Assembly: GCA_964475755.1 (NCBI GenBank)
Contig: CAYYXR010000002.1
Coordinates: 1-64,000 of the forward strand
Length of the DNA stretch: 64,000 nucleotides
Direction: 5' to 3'
From: UBA11612 sp964475755
GTDB taxonomy: Bacteria > Pseudomonadota > Alphaproteobacteria > Rhodospirillales > Rhodospirillaceae
Below, in pieces: positions 34,809-42,901 of this stretch. A model generated the notes under the pieces. It was not told the DNA's origin. It saw only the letters and a program-made list of their open reading frames with translations, and did not search any database. The stretch's first letter is position 1, and each line of letters opens with the position of its first letter. The translations under genes were made by a program, and so were the position numbers.

Positions 34809-35261
34809 TCAGCTAAATCGCACTTCAAAAGCCGTTCGGGAGTTGCGTTGAAATCCGGCCTTTTCATAGAAGGCCAACGTGCTTTCCCTTTTGCTTCCCG
34901 TCGTAAGCACAACTTTATAGCAGTTTCGCTCCCGGGCCCGGCGTACGGCGTCCTTCAGTATCGCCATGCCCGCGCCCTGTTTTCTGAAATCGGGGTGTGT
35001 CACTACATTTTCGATGACGGCATACGCCCGCCCGCCCCGGGTCAGATTGGGAATTACAACGAGTGTGCATGTCGTGACCGCCTGATCACCGATTTCGCCA
35101 AGCAGGATACAAATGCCGTCAGAGTTCAACATCTGTTGCCAGATTTTCCGGGCGTCGTCTTTTGAGAGGGGCTGGTCATTCGCGTGCAGGTGTATGTAAA
35201 GGTCTAAAACACGGCTAAGGTCGTCGTTCTCGGCGGCGCGGATAGCTAAATCTAAGGCCAT
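34809..35261 (-). CDS. GNAT family N-acetyltransferase
   Basis: Acetyl-CoA-dependent acyltransferase of 150 residues. Motif A is VVTHPDFRKQGAGMAIL, with the pyrophosphate-binding RKQGAG loop, and motif B is YEKAGFQR. The acceptor is unknown. It is divergent from the SDR at 35381. Confidence 0.88.
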   Translation of the reverse strand: MALDLAIRAAENDDLSRVLDLYIHLHANDQPLSKDDARKIWQQMLNSDGICILLGEIGDQAVTTCTLVVIPNLTRGGRAYAVIENVVTHPDFRKQGAGMAILKDAVRRARERNCYKVVLTTGSKRESTLAFYEKAGFQRNSRTAFEVRFS

Positions 35262-35341
35262 GTTCCCTCGGACATTCGTGGTGCACCTGGCAGCGGCACA
35301 TATTATGCTCGCCGGATGGAATCTTACATGTGTGAATTTCC

Positions 35342-35351
35342 CACATATGTG
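35342..35351. promoter_or_regulatory. Palindrome upstream of the SDR, in a larger imperfect repeat
   Basis: CACATATGTG is a perfect 10-bp palindrome, and a related ACATGTGTG copy lies about 17 bp upstream. Both are in the gap between the divergent GNAT and SDR genes, 30 bp before the SDR start, a good place for an operator. Confidence 0.35.
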
Positions 35352-35380
35352 AAATCACAGATTGAAGGTTGGGATTTGTC

Positions 35381-36139
35381 ATGACGGACACACGAAAAGT
35401 CGCCGTGATCACCGGGGCAGGCAGCGGTATTGGGCAAGTGGTTGCTGCCGCGCTGTCGAAGACCGGTTACAACCTCGTGCTCGCCGGGCGCCGCGCCGAC
35501 GCCTTGGACGACACCGCCAAAACCGCCGGGCAGAACGGCGCCGACGTGCTGACCGTGCCCACCGACGTGTCCGACCAGAAAGCCGTCGCGCAGTTGTTCT
35601 CCGCCACTTCCAAAAAGTTCGGCCATCTCGATCTTCTGTTCAACAATGCCGGCACCTTCGGCCCCAAGGCTTTGTTCGAGGACATCACGCCCGAAGACTG
35701 GGCGGCGGTCGTGTCCGTCAATCTCACCGGCGCGTTTCTCGTGGCCCAGGCCGCGTTCCGTATGATGAAGGATCAAACGCCCCAGGGCGGTCGCATCATC
35801 AACAACGGTTCCATCTCCGCCCATGTGCCGCGTCCGAACTCTGCGCCGTATACGTCAACCAAACACGCCATCACCGGCCTGACGAAATCCATGTCCCTTG
35901 ACGGGCGCAAGTACAGCATCGCTTGCGGCCAGATCGACATCGGCAATGCGGCCTCGCCCATGACCGCCGCCATGGCGACTGGTGTTCCTCAAGCCAACGG
36001 CACGGTTGCGCCCGAAGCCACCATGTCCACCGACAACATCGGCGAAGCCGTGACGTTCATGGCCGGCTTGCCGTTGGAGGCCAACGTGCAGTTCATGACT
36101 ATCATGGCCACGACCATGCCGTATATCGGCCGGGGATAA
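35381..36139 (+). CDS. Short-chain dehydrogenase/reductase
   Basis: Classical SDR of 252 residues with TGAGSGIG for cofactor binding, NNAGTFG, the catalytic Ser of NNGSISAHVP, and YTSTK with the Tyr and Lys in place. LAGRRADAL after strand 2 has Arg residues that favour NADP. The substrate is not evident. It converges with the P450 gene, the two stops being 12 bp apart. Confidence 0.9.
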   Translation: MTDTRKVAVITGAGSGIGQVVAAALSKTGYNLVLAGRRADALDDTAKTAGQNGADVLTVPTDVSDQKAVAQLFSATSKKFGHLDLLFNNAGTFGPKALFEDITPEDWAAVVSVNLTGAFLVAQAAFRMMKDQTPQGGRIINNGSISAHVPRPNSAPYTSTKHAITGLTKSMSLDGRKYSIACGQIDIGNAASPMTAAMATGVPQANGTVAPEATMSTDNIGEAVTFMAGLPLEANVQFMTIMATTMPYIGRG

Positions 36140-36151
36140 AGAGGGGGAAAG

Positions 36152-37372
36152 TTAGGTCGCGCGCAGACGCAGGCTTTTCATGCCGCGCAGAACCAGATTG
36201 TCTTTCCACGCCACGCCGGGATCGATCAACTCCAGTTTCGCATAGCGCCGCAGCAAGGCGGGCAGGGCGATTTCCATTTCAAGCCGCGCGAGCGGCGCGC
36301 CCAAACAAAAGTGTATGCCGTATCCGAAGGTAATATGTTTGCCCACGTCCTTGCGGCGGATATCGAACGTGTCCGGATCGTCGAACACGCGTGGGTCGCG
36401 GTTGGCGGAAAGGTGATACAGGAACACGCGCTGGCCTTTTTTGATGATCTGCCCGCCCAATTCGAAATCCTGCAACGCGTGGCGCAAACTGAGGAACAGC
36501 GCGCCGTCGTAGCGCAGCATTTCTTCCGTCGCCCCCCGCACCACCTCGCGGTTGTCCAGATGCGCACGCAAGTCTTCCAGCTGATCCGGATGTCTCAGCA
36601 ACGTGCGCAGCCCATTGGACAAAAGGTTGGTCGTGGTTTCGTGACCCGCGAATAGGAACAAAATTAGATTTGAAATCAATTCGTCGTGCGACAGGCGGTC
36701 TTCGCCTTCGTGGGCGGCAATCATGCGGTCGATGATGGCCTTGCCCGGATTTGCGCGCCGTTGGGCAATAACGTCCTTCAGATATTCGGCCATCTCGGCG
36801 GCATCATGCGCGGCGCGGCTGTATATATCCACCGCCGTGGTCGCCGTGGAACTCGCGAGGCCGTCCGACCAGCGTTTCAAATCATCCAGCAGCGCGCGCG
36901 GCACGCCGATCAGCTCGGCGATCACTTCGGCGGGCAGCGGATAGGCGAAGCTCGGAATGAGATCGAATTCGCCGCGCGCCGGCGTCTTCTCCAAAAGATT
37001 GTCTACCAACGCCGTGATTTTGCCGCGCAATGCCTCGATGGCCGTGGGCGTCATGGCCTTGTTCACCAGCGCGCGCAGACGGGTGTGGTCGGGCGGATCG
37101 CGCGTCACCACCCATAGGTCCAAGTACTTGCGGTAGTCCGCGTAAATGCGCGCGAGCTGTTCGTCCACGTTCTTTGGCTGCGAAATCAGCCGGTGCGTGG
37201 ACAGGCGCGTATCCGCGAGGCCGGCGCGCACATCCTCGTAGCGCGTGACCAACCATGCCCCGTAGCGCGCCGACCAATGCACCGGGGAATGCTCCTGCAA
37301 TTCCCGCAGCGCCGGAATAGGGTCTTCCAGCTCGCTGACTAAACTCGGATCGAAGGCGAAAGTGTCGGGCAT
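36152..37372 (-). CDS. Cytochrome P450
   Basis: Soluble bacterial P450 monooxygenase of 406 residues. The haem thiolate is Cys356 in FGYGIHFCLGAPLARLE. The oxygen-activating I-helix motif is LFAGHETT, and ExxR is in EEMLRYDG. The pattern is that of class I P450s served by a ferredoxin and reductase, neither of which is nearby. The substrate is unknown. Steroid, terpenoid or xenobiotic hydroxylation would all fit the catabolic setting. Confidence 0.93.
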   Translation of the reverse strand: MPDTFAFDPSLVSELEDPIPALRELQEHSPVHWSARYGAWLVTRYEDVRAGLADTRLSTHRLISQPKNVDEQLARIYADYRKYLDLWVVTRDPPDHTRLRALVNKAMTPTAIEALRGKITALVDNLLEKTPARGEFDLIPSFAYPLPAEVIAELIGVPRALLDDLKRWSDGLASSTATTAVDIYSRAAHDAAEMAEYLKDVIAQRRANPGKAIIDRMIAAHEGEDRLSHDELISNLILFLFAGHETTTNLLSNGLRTLLRHPDQLEDLRAHLDNREVVRGATEEMLRYDGALFLSLRHALQDFELGGQIIKKGQRVFLYHLSANRDPRVFDDPDTFDIRRKDVGKHITFGYGIHFCLGAPLARLEMEIALPALLRRYAKLELIDPGVAWKDNLVLRGMKSLRLRAT

Positions 37373-37470
37373 GGGTCTGTAAGGAACGTTGTCGAGTGCC
37401 GGACCCTAGCACACCTGCCATCAAACCCGCCATGCGCCCAACGTGGCGGATTGGAGCGTGTGGGAAATGA

Positions 37471-37485
37471 CCATAAAATCTATGG
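37471..37485. promoter_or_regulatory. Inverted repeat in the 289-bp P450/dioxygenase divergent gap
   Basis: CCATA, AAATC, TATGG form perfect 5-bp arms. This is the only structured element seen in the 289-bp gap between the divergent P450 and extradiol dioxygenase genes. Either gene could be controlled from it. Confidence 0.25.
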
Positions 37486-37661
37486 AGCGGTTTTTTCGTA
37501 TTCTGGGTGCCGTCTGCCGAGCAGGGCGCGCCGCTATGGGGGGCAAATGGGGCGTTTGACCATGCAACCGGCGCACTTTTGCTTTCAGCGGGGATGGTCT
37601 ATAGAAGCTGTAAAATTAAACCTATAAATTTACGCATTATGACGAATGTGGAGGGCGGGAC

Positions 37662-38552
37662 GTGAAAATAACGGAATATGGCTATGTAATTATCGGCGCG
37701 ACTGACATCGAGAAATGGCGGGCCTACGGCACCGACGTGCTCGGCATGCAGGCCATCGACGGACCGGACGGCGCGCTTTATTTGAAAATGGACGAACGCG
37801 ATTTCCGCCTCGCCATACAAAAATCCGATAAGGATTGTCTCTTCACATCCGGCTGGGGCGTAGACGATGAAGCCGCGTTCGACGCCGCAAAAAAAGCGAT
37901 TGAAAAATCGGGAATGAAAGTTACGGCGGGTACGGCCGATGAAATAAAGCTGCGTAAAGTGCAGAACATGTTCTCGTTCGAGGACCCAAACGGTCAGCGC
38001 CACGAAGTGTATTGGGGGCCGATTGCATCGTTCTCCAAATTCGTTTCACCGCTCGGCGTCAATTTCGTCACGCAAAACCTTGGGTTCGGGCACGCTGTTC
38101 TGCCCACGGCCAAACTGAAGAAAACGGTTGCGTTTTGGACCGACGTCATGGGCTTCGGCACGTCGGACATTCTGCACGTCACAATGGACCCCAGCGCGCC
38201 GCCGATCGGCATCAACTTCATGCATTGCGCCAACGGACGTCAGCACAGCGTCGCCTTCGCCGAAATGCCCGCGCCGTCGGGCTGTGTGCACATCATGGTG
38301 GAAGTGGATTCCATCGACGAAGTGGGCCGTGCCCTTGATCGTGTCGAGCAACACGGCGTGCCGTTGGGCGCGACCCTTGGCCGGCACGTGAATGACGACA
38401 TGATTTCTTTTTACATGATCACGCCCGGCGGATTCATGTTGGAATACGGCACCGGCGGGCTGGTTATGGATTGGTCCGATCACCAGATTTTCGAGACCAC
38501 CCGGGGCAGCCATTGGGGGCATAAATTCATGCCGCCGCCGGCCGCCGAATAA
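37662..38552 (+). CDS. BphC-like type I extradiol ring-cleavage dioxygenase
   Basis: Two-domain vicinal oxygen chelate enzyme of 296 residues that would open a catecholic ring next to the hydroxyls using Fe(II). The C-terminal domain carries the iron ligands His144 (GFGHAVL), His210 (VHIMVEV) and Glu261 (MLEYGTGG). The second-shell residues fit as well: His195 (RQHSVAF), His242 and Tyr251, numbered almost as in BphC. Activity is therefore expected. The N-terminal VOC domain (residues 1-125) lacks ligands, as usual. No hydrolase or ferredoxin partner is adjacent, so the catechol substrate is not indicated. Candidates are biphenyl-type or steroid-derived (HsaC-like) catechols. Confidence 0.9.
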   Translation: MKITEYGYVIIGATDIEKWRAYGTDVLGMQAIDGPDGALYLKMDERDFRLAIQKSDKDCLFTSGWGVDDEAAFDAAKKAIEKSGMKVTAGTADEIKLRKVQNMFSFEDPNGQRHEVYWGPIASFSKFVSPLGVNFVTQNLGFGHAVLPTAKLKKTVAFWTDVMGFGTSDILHVTMDPSAPPIGINFMHCANGRQHSVAFAEMPAPSGCVHIMVEVDSIDEVGRALDRVEQHGVPLGATLGRHVNDDMISFYMITPGGFMLEYGTGGLVMDWSDHQIFETTRGSHWGHKFMPPPAAE

Positions 38553-38648
38553 CGGGGAATTTCCCTTTCGGCTTAACGTAATGCGCGGCCCATGTGGCCG
38601 CGTACATTTTAGTACAAATTGCGAAAACTCCGCGACAAGGCCTGCCGC

Positions 38649-38684
38649 TATATTTTCATCAGTAAGTTGTCTGGTGAAAATATA
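38649..38684 (+). promoter_or_regulatory. Long hairpin in the 5' leader, ending at the start codon
   Basis: TATATTTTCA (38649-38658) pairs perfectly with TGAAAATATA (38675-38684). Inner bases TCAG and CTGG extend the stem to 14 pairs, with one G-U and an 8-base loop. The last paired base is the A of the first possible start codon. This would hide the start region in RNA, or act as an operator in DNA. Confidence 0.5.
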
Positions 38685-39346
38685 TGCGAGCCACAGTCAT
38701 GATGCGTTTAGGCGGAATCGCCGCTGCGTTCCTTTTCACATTCATTGCGCCTCTCGGCGCCGGAACCATCAATTTTTTCCAGCCGGTGGATGCATCAGGC
38801 CGCTTGGGTTACCTGGCGCTCAGCAATCCCGGCGCGTCGGCGGCGAGCGTTACGATAGCCGCGAAGGACGACAACGGCAGCAATGCGCCCGGCGGAAACA
38901 TCACGCTGAGCCTGAACGGCGGCGCGTCCATTTATCTTTCGAGCAACGATATTGAAGACGGCAGCGAAAATATCAATGGATCGCTCGGCAACGGCAGCGG
39001 GTACTGGCACCTGGATATCTCATCCACCGAAGTCATTACCGCCCAGAATTTCCTCTACACGCCCGACGGCTCGCTCAACGAGTTGACCACACCGCTCAGC
39101 CCGGAGAGCGACGATACGTATCTGGTAAAGTTTTTCACGGAACCCGGTGCATCGGTCTTTGATACGGTTTTGCGTCTTCGCAATCTGACCAGCACCAACG
39201 GGTCCGTCACAGTAACAGCGAAAACCGCCGCGGGCAGCGCCATAACCGGCTCAGCGCCGGTTTCGATGCAATGTTTGGCCGCGCGGTCGAGGATGCCTGA
39301 TACCGCACGCATGGTTTGCAGAAACGTGAGCACACTCAGGTCGTAA
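38684..39346 (+). CDS. Secreted beta-repeat protein, C-terminus apparently lost
   Basis: Exported protein with a signal peptide (LGGIAAAFLFTFIAPLGA) and extracellular-style repeats. Unit one (about residues 28-125) has YLALSNPGASAASVTIAAKD, then DIEDGSENINGSLGNGSGYW. Unit two starts at about 140 (DTYLVKFFTEPG, VLRLRNLTSTNGSVTVTAK) and stops after ITGSAPVS. The last 25 residues (QCLAARSRMPDTARM...) do not continue the repeat and are antisense to a DUF1993 start. The 220-residue product is therefore probably a truncated remnant. Starts at 38684, 38699 and 38702 are possible. Confidence 0.6.
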   Translation: MRATVMMRLGGIAAAFLFTFIAPLGAGTINFFQPVDASGRLGYLALSNPGASAASVTIAAKDDNGSNAPGGNITLSLNGGASIYLSSNDIEDGSENINGSLGNGSGYWHLDISSTEVITAQNFLYTPDGSLNELTTPLSPESDDTYLVKFFTEPGASVFDTVLRLRNLTSTNGSVTVTAKTAAGSAITGSAPVSMQCLAARSRMPDTARMVCRNVSTLRS

Positions 39347-39360
39347 AGGGATGTGGTCAT
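39256..39360 (-). pseudogene. N-terminal fragment of a DUF1993 gene
   Basis: The minus strand from ATG 39360 encodes MTTSLYDLSVLTFLQTMRAV followed by SGILDRAAKHCIETG, which fits the start of DUF1993 proteins (about 170 residues). Family similarity stops after about 35 codons, exactly where the opposite-strand repeat protein loses its own pattern. The remaining open frame to 39055 is antisense of that gene. The fragment is a leftover of a deletion or rearrangement. Confidence 0.65.
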
Positions 39361-39421
39361 GATCCAAGCTAAACCGCCGGGAACATCCCCGCCACAATTC
39401 TTCTGATTATGAGCCTACGGC

Positions 39422-40720
39422 CTAGGTTTTCCCTTCTTCGAAGGTCAGGTCCCGGCCGGTTGTCTCCGGCAATATCCATGCCGATATGAAGAACAGGCTG
39501 TACGAAAACACTGCAAAGATCATCATCGCGGTACTTAAGGGCAAGTACTGGGAAAGAATGCCGACCAATCCCGGGAAGAACGCACCGAGGCCCCGTCCGA
39601 AGTTGTAGCAAAAGCCCTGACCCGATCCGCGCAGGCGCGTCGGATAGAGTTCCGTCAGCAGCGGCCCCATGCCGGAGAAGTGTCCGGTAGACACAAACCC
39701 AAGGGGCAGACCGAGATAGAACATCACCTGATTGGAGATCGGCAATTGCGTGTAGGCGATCACAAGCACGCTGGCGGAGACCGAGAAAAACATGAAGAGT
39801 TTGCGGCGCCCGAAGCGGTCGGCAAACCATGCTCCGAAAAGAAATCCGGCAAACGAACCCACAATCAAGAACACGAGATATCCGGCGGACTGCACCACCG
39901 ATAGGCCGCGTTCTTCGTTCAAGAAGGTGGGCAGCCACGTATTGACGGCGTAATACCCGCCCGTTGCGCCGGTTGTGAGAATGGAAGCGATCACCGTGAC
40001 CTTCAGCATGTCTTTGTTGAAGATCTCAAAGATTGATGGACGATTGCCGGCTTCCGCGACTTTCTTTCTGTTCTCCTGAGAAATTTGAGGCTCCGGCACG
40101 TAGCGTCGCAAATAGAAAACCAATAGGGCAGGCAAGCCGCCGAGCAAGAACATGATCCGCCACGCCGTTTCTTCAGGCGCCAGTGAGTAAACAACCACTT
40201 GCATAATGGCGGCCAAGCCCCAGCCGACAGACCAGCCCGATTGCATGCTGCCGACGGCGCGGCCACGGTATTTTGCTTTTACGGTTTCGCCGACCAAGAT
40301 CGCGCCTGCGGACCATTCTGCCCCAAAGCCAAACCCGAGAAGTCCGCGATAAATCGCCAACTCCGTGAAGCTTTGCGCAAATGCGCACAGGATGCTGAAA
40401 AACGAAAACCAAATAACGGTGATTTGAATCATTTTCACGCGGCCGATGCGGTCCGCGATGTATCCGCCGATCCACCCCCCAAAGGCGGATGTGAGAATGG
40501 TAAGGCTTAGAACAAGTCCGGCGTAGCCTCTTTCGATGTCCCACACGGCCATCAATGTGCCGAGCACGAGCGGGAATATCATGAAGTCCATGCCGTCCAG
40601 ACTCCATCCCGTGAAGCAGCCCCAAAACGTACGGCGCTCCGTTTTATCCATGCCTTTGAAGAAGGCTAACAGGCTGGTGTCGTCACCGGCATTTGAACTT
40701 GCTGGAATGTCACTTGGCAC
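39422..40720 (-). CDS. MFS transporter, sugar/aromatic-acid:proton symporter type
   Basis: Twelve-helix inner-membrane carrier of 432 residues. The MFS loop motif between helices 2 and 3 is GGYIADRIGRVKM, and its counterpart in the second half is FGAWFADRFGRRKL. WSLDGMDFMIFPLV in helix 1 resembles aromatic-acid and shikimate-type symporters. The start is taken as GTG 40720, which has GGGGGAGG six bases upstream; the frame extends to 40792. It is divergent from the long catabolic operon and may import its substrate. Confidence 0.9.
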   Translation of the reverse strand: MPSDIPASSNAGDDTSLLAFFKGMDKTERRTFWGCFTGWSLDGMDFMIFPLVLGTLMAVWDIERGYAGLVLSLTILTSAFGGWIGGYIADRIGRVKMIQITVIWFSFFSILCAFAQSFTELAIYRGLLGFGFGAEWSAGAILVGETVKAKYRGRAVGSMQSGWSVGWGLAAIMQVVVYSLAPEETAWRIMFLLGGLPALLVFYLRRYVPEPQISQENRKKVAEAGNRPSIFEIFNKDMLKVTVIASILTTGATGGYYAVNTWLPTFLNEERGLSVVQSAGYLVFLIVGSFAGFLFGAWFADRFGRRKLFMFFSVSASVLVIAYTQLPISNQVMFYLGLPLGFVSTGHFSGMGPLLTELYPTRLRGSGQGFCYNFGRGLGAFFPGLVGILSQYLPLSTAMMIFAVFSYSLFFISAWILPETTGRDLTFEEGKT

Positions 40721-40866
40721 CCGCGTCCTCCCCCATTGCGCGTCTGCCCGCAAAGGGGCAGTTTTGAGCCGCTCCCGCCGCGGCGGGGGCAACCCTAGGG
40801 CTGTATTGATTATGCCGTCAAGGGATGGTCAATGTCCGGCGGGAACGCTAACGTGTTGATAGAGCG

Positions 40867-40884
40867 TGTCCAAAATAATGGACA
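40867..40884. promoter_or_regulatory. Candidate operator of the 40.9-53.3 kb catabolic operon
   Basis: TGTCCA, AAATAA, TGGACA are perfect 6-bp arms around an AT spacer, centred 30 bp before the operon start codon and inside the gap shared with the divergent MFS carrier. The shape suits a GntR- or IclR-type dimer. No regulator gene is adjacent. Confidence 0.45.
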
Positions 40885-40905
40885 AGTTTGGTAGGGGGAG
40901 AACGC

Positions 40906-41970
40906 GTGAACGCGAATATACCGGTACTCGTATACTTTGAACGTTGGCTCGACAGCGTTGCTGAAACAATGCTTGAACCAAGCAGCGATGTGGACCTCGT
41001 GCGCCTTGAATATGCTTCGCCGCAAGCGGACAACTATGCGGAAATGGCGCGCGCGCACGGCTATCAAATTTCTCCTCGCACTGAAATTCAGGAACCATGG
41101 TTGGGTGATGCCGATTTATTGGCCAAGTGCCCTAACTTGCTCGCTATCAGTTCAGCCGGTGCGGGATATGACGTTGTCAATGTGAGCGATTGCACAAAGG
41201 CAGGTGTGATTCTTGTCAATCAGTCCGGCACAAACAAAGAGGGCGTTGCCGAGCACGCCATGGGCCTGATGCTCGCGCTGTGCAAAAAGATCATGAGCGC
41301 GGACCGCGATATGCGGCGCGTAAAAAATATTCAGCGCTTTTCTTATACGGGTTCGGAAATGCTGGGCAAAACCCTGGGCATTATTGGCCTCGGGCAAATC
41401 GGCACCCGAACCGTGGAACTGTGCAAACACATCTTCAATATGCGCGTGATTGCCTACGACCCGTATCTGACGGCCGAACAGATTGCCGAGCGGGGCGGCG
41501 AGAAAGTCGAGATGGATGAGTTGTTTGCAAAATCCGATTTCATCTCCGTACACTGTCCGCGCACCGATGAGTCCTTCGGGATGATCGGCAAAACGCAGTT
41601 CGATCTCATGAAGCCGACAGCGTTTTTTGTCACCACCGCGCGGGGCGGCGTCCACAAGGAGGATGACCTCGTCCAGGCTCTCAAGGATGGCAAGCTTGCC
41701 GGTGCTGGAATAGACGTGTTCCTGGAGGAGCCGCCACCGCTGGATCACCCGTTGTTCGAGTTCGACAACGTGATCGCCACCCCGCATATGGCGGGGATCA
41801 CGGCCGAATCCTTGCGCGCGGCAACGGTCGCCGCCGTCGAACAATGGCTGGTGATTTTTTCGGGCGGGGTGCCGCCCCGTTTAATCAACCCCGAAGTTTG
41901 GTCATTGTACTGTGAGCGGTTTGAGAAAATATTCGGCCGCAGACCGGCCGCGCTCCCGAAGGCAGCTTAG
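40906..41970 (+). CDS. D-isomer-specific 2-hydroxyacid dehydrogenase
   Basis: NAD(P)-dependent enzyme interconverting a D-2-hydroxy acid and a 2-oxo acid; 354 residues. The Rossmann motif is GIIGLGQIG (residues 158-166), and the catalytic Arg246 (TTARGG), Glu275 (FLEEPPP) and His294 (TPHMAG) are present. The start is GTG 40906, with GGGGGAG at an ideal distance; no in-frame ATG fits better. It is the first gene of an eleven-gene operon, 11 bp before the next. Another enzyme of the same family begins at 63065. Confidence 0.92.
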   Translation: MNANIPVLVYFERWLDSVAETMLEPSSDVDLVRLEYASPQADNYAEMARAHGYQISPRTEIQEPWLGDADLLAKCPNLLAISSAGAGYDVVNVSDCTKAGVILVNQSGTNKEGVAEHAMGLMLALCKKIMSADRDMRRVKNIQRFSYTGSEMLGKTLGIIGLGQIGTRTVELCKHIFNMRVIAYDPYLTAEQIAERGGEKVEMDELFAKSDFISVHCPRTDESFGMIGKTQFDLMKPTAFFVTTARGGVHKEDDLVQALKDGKLAGAGIDVFLEEPPPLDHPLFEFDNVIATPHMAGITAESLRAATVAAVEQWLVIFSGGVPPRLINPEVWSLYCERFEKIFGRRPAALPKAA

Positions 41971-41981
41971 AGGTATTTTAG

Positions 41982-42896
41982 ATGTATGCCGCACCGCCAT
42001 CGGTGAACGCCGAGATCTTCGTCCGTATTCCCGAAAAATTTCATGTGAAGGGAAAGCCCTGTCACTGGGGTGAGATTCAGCTTCACACATCCGACGTGCC
42101 GCTGTTTTTAGAAGGACCGTCCTTTGACCGCGACGGCAATCTCTGGGTCGCGGATATTCCATGGGGACGATTGTTCAAGATCACCCCTAGCGGCGATGTC
42201 TCGTGTGAGCTCGAATATGACGGTTGGCCCAATGGTCTGAAGTTTCACAAGGACGGGCGCGCGTTCATCACTGATGCCAAGAACGGTGTGATGGTGTTCG
42301 ATCCCAAGACGGGAAAAGCCGAACCCTTCGTCGAGGGATACCTTCTGCAGCGCTTCAAAGGCGTGAACGATCTGTTCTTTGCCGCCAACGGCGAGATGTA
42401 TTTCACCGATCAGGGTCCGACCGGATATCACGATCCCACGGGGCGTCTTTATAGGGTGCGCACCGACGGGCAGGTGGATCTCGTGCTTCCGAACATTCCC
42501 AGTCCCAACGGCCTTGTGATGAACCTTGCAGAAAATCAGATGTTCCTGGCTGTCACGCGCGCCAACGCGGTGTGGCGTGTGCCATTGGTGAAGGGCGGCG
42601 CGGTGACAAAGGTGGGCACGTTCATTCAGATGTCGGGCGGCGGCGGGCCGGACGGCATGGCGTTGGATGAAGAGGGCAACATTGCCGTGGTGCATGTGGG
42701 CATGGGATGCGCGTGGCTGTTCAGTTCCATCGGCGAGCCCATGCTGCGCATGATCGCGCCCAAGGATACAGGCCATCACACCACGAATTGCGCGTACGGC
42801 GGCAAAGACAACAAGCAGTTATTCATCACTACGTCCCACGCCGTTCTTGTTGCCGATACGCCCGTCGCCGGCAAGAAAATGTTCTCGCATATGTAA
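41982..42896 (+). CDS. SMP-30/gluconolactonase family lactonase
   Basis: Six-bladed beta-propeller of 304 residues, with the expected metal-binding Glu in FLEGPSFDRDGNLWVADI, then Asn in SPNGLVMNLAENQMF and Asp in GPDGMALDEEGN. The family hydrolyses sugar lactones or other cyclic esters. There is no signal peptide, so it is cytoplasmic. It would open a lactone formed by a dehydrogenase in this operon. The following start is 5 bp after its stop. Confidence 0.9.
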   Translation: MYAAPPSVNAEIFVRIPEKFHVKGKPCHWGEIQLHTSDVPLFLEGPSFDRDGNLWVADIPWGRLFKITPSGDVSCELEYDGWPNGLKFHKDGRAFITDAKNGVMVFDPKTGKAEPFVEGYLLQRFKGVNDLFFAANGEMYFTDQGPTGYHDPTGRLYRVRTDGQVDLVLPNIPSPNGLVMNLAENQMFLAVTRANAVWRVPLVKGGAVTKVGTFIQMSGGGGPDGMALDEEGNIAVVHVGMGCAWLFSSIGEPMLRMIAPKDTGHHTTNCAYGGKDNKQLFITTSHAVLVADTPVAGKKMFSHM

Positions 42897-42901
42897 CGCA
42901 T

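Noticed and set aside
39055..39360. A complete 101-codon minus-strand gene at the DUF1993 fragment.
   Set aside because: Only about the first 35 residues look like DUF1993; the rest is antisense to the repeat protein.
42707..42901. Long N-terminal extension of the alpha-hydroxy-acid oxidase frame.
   Set aside because: It lies inside the lactonase gene in another frame; the family N-terminus begins at ATG 42902.
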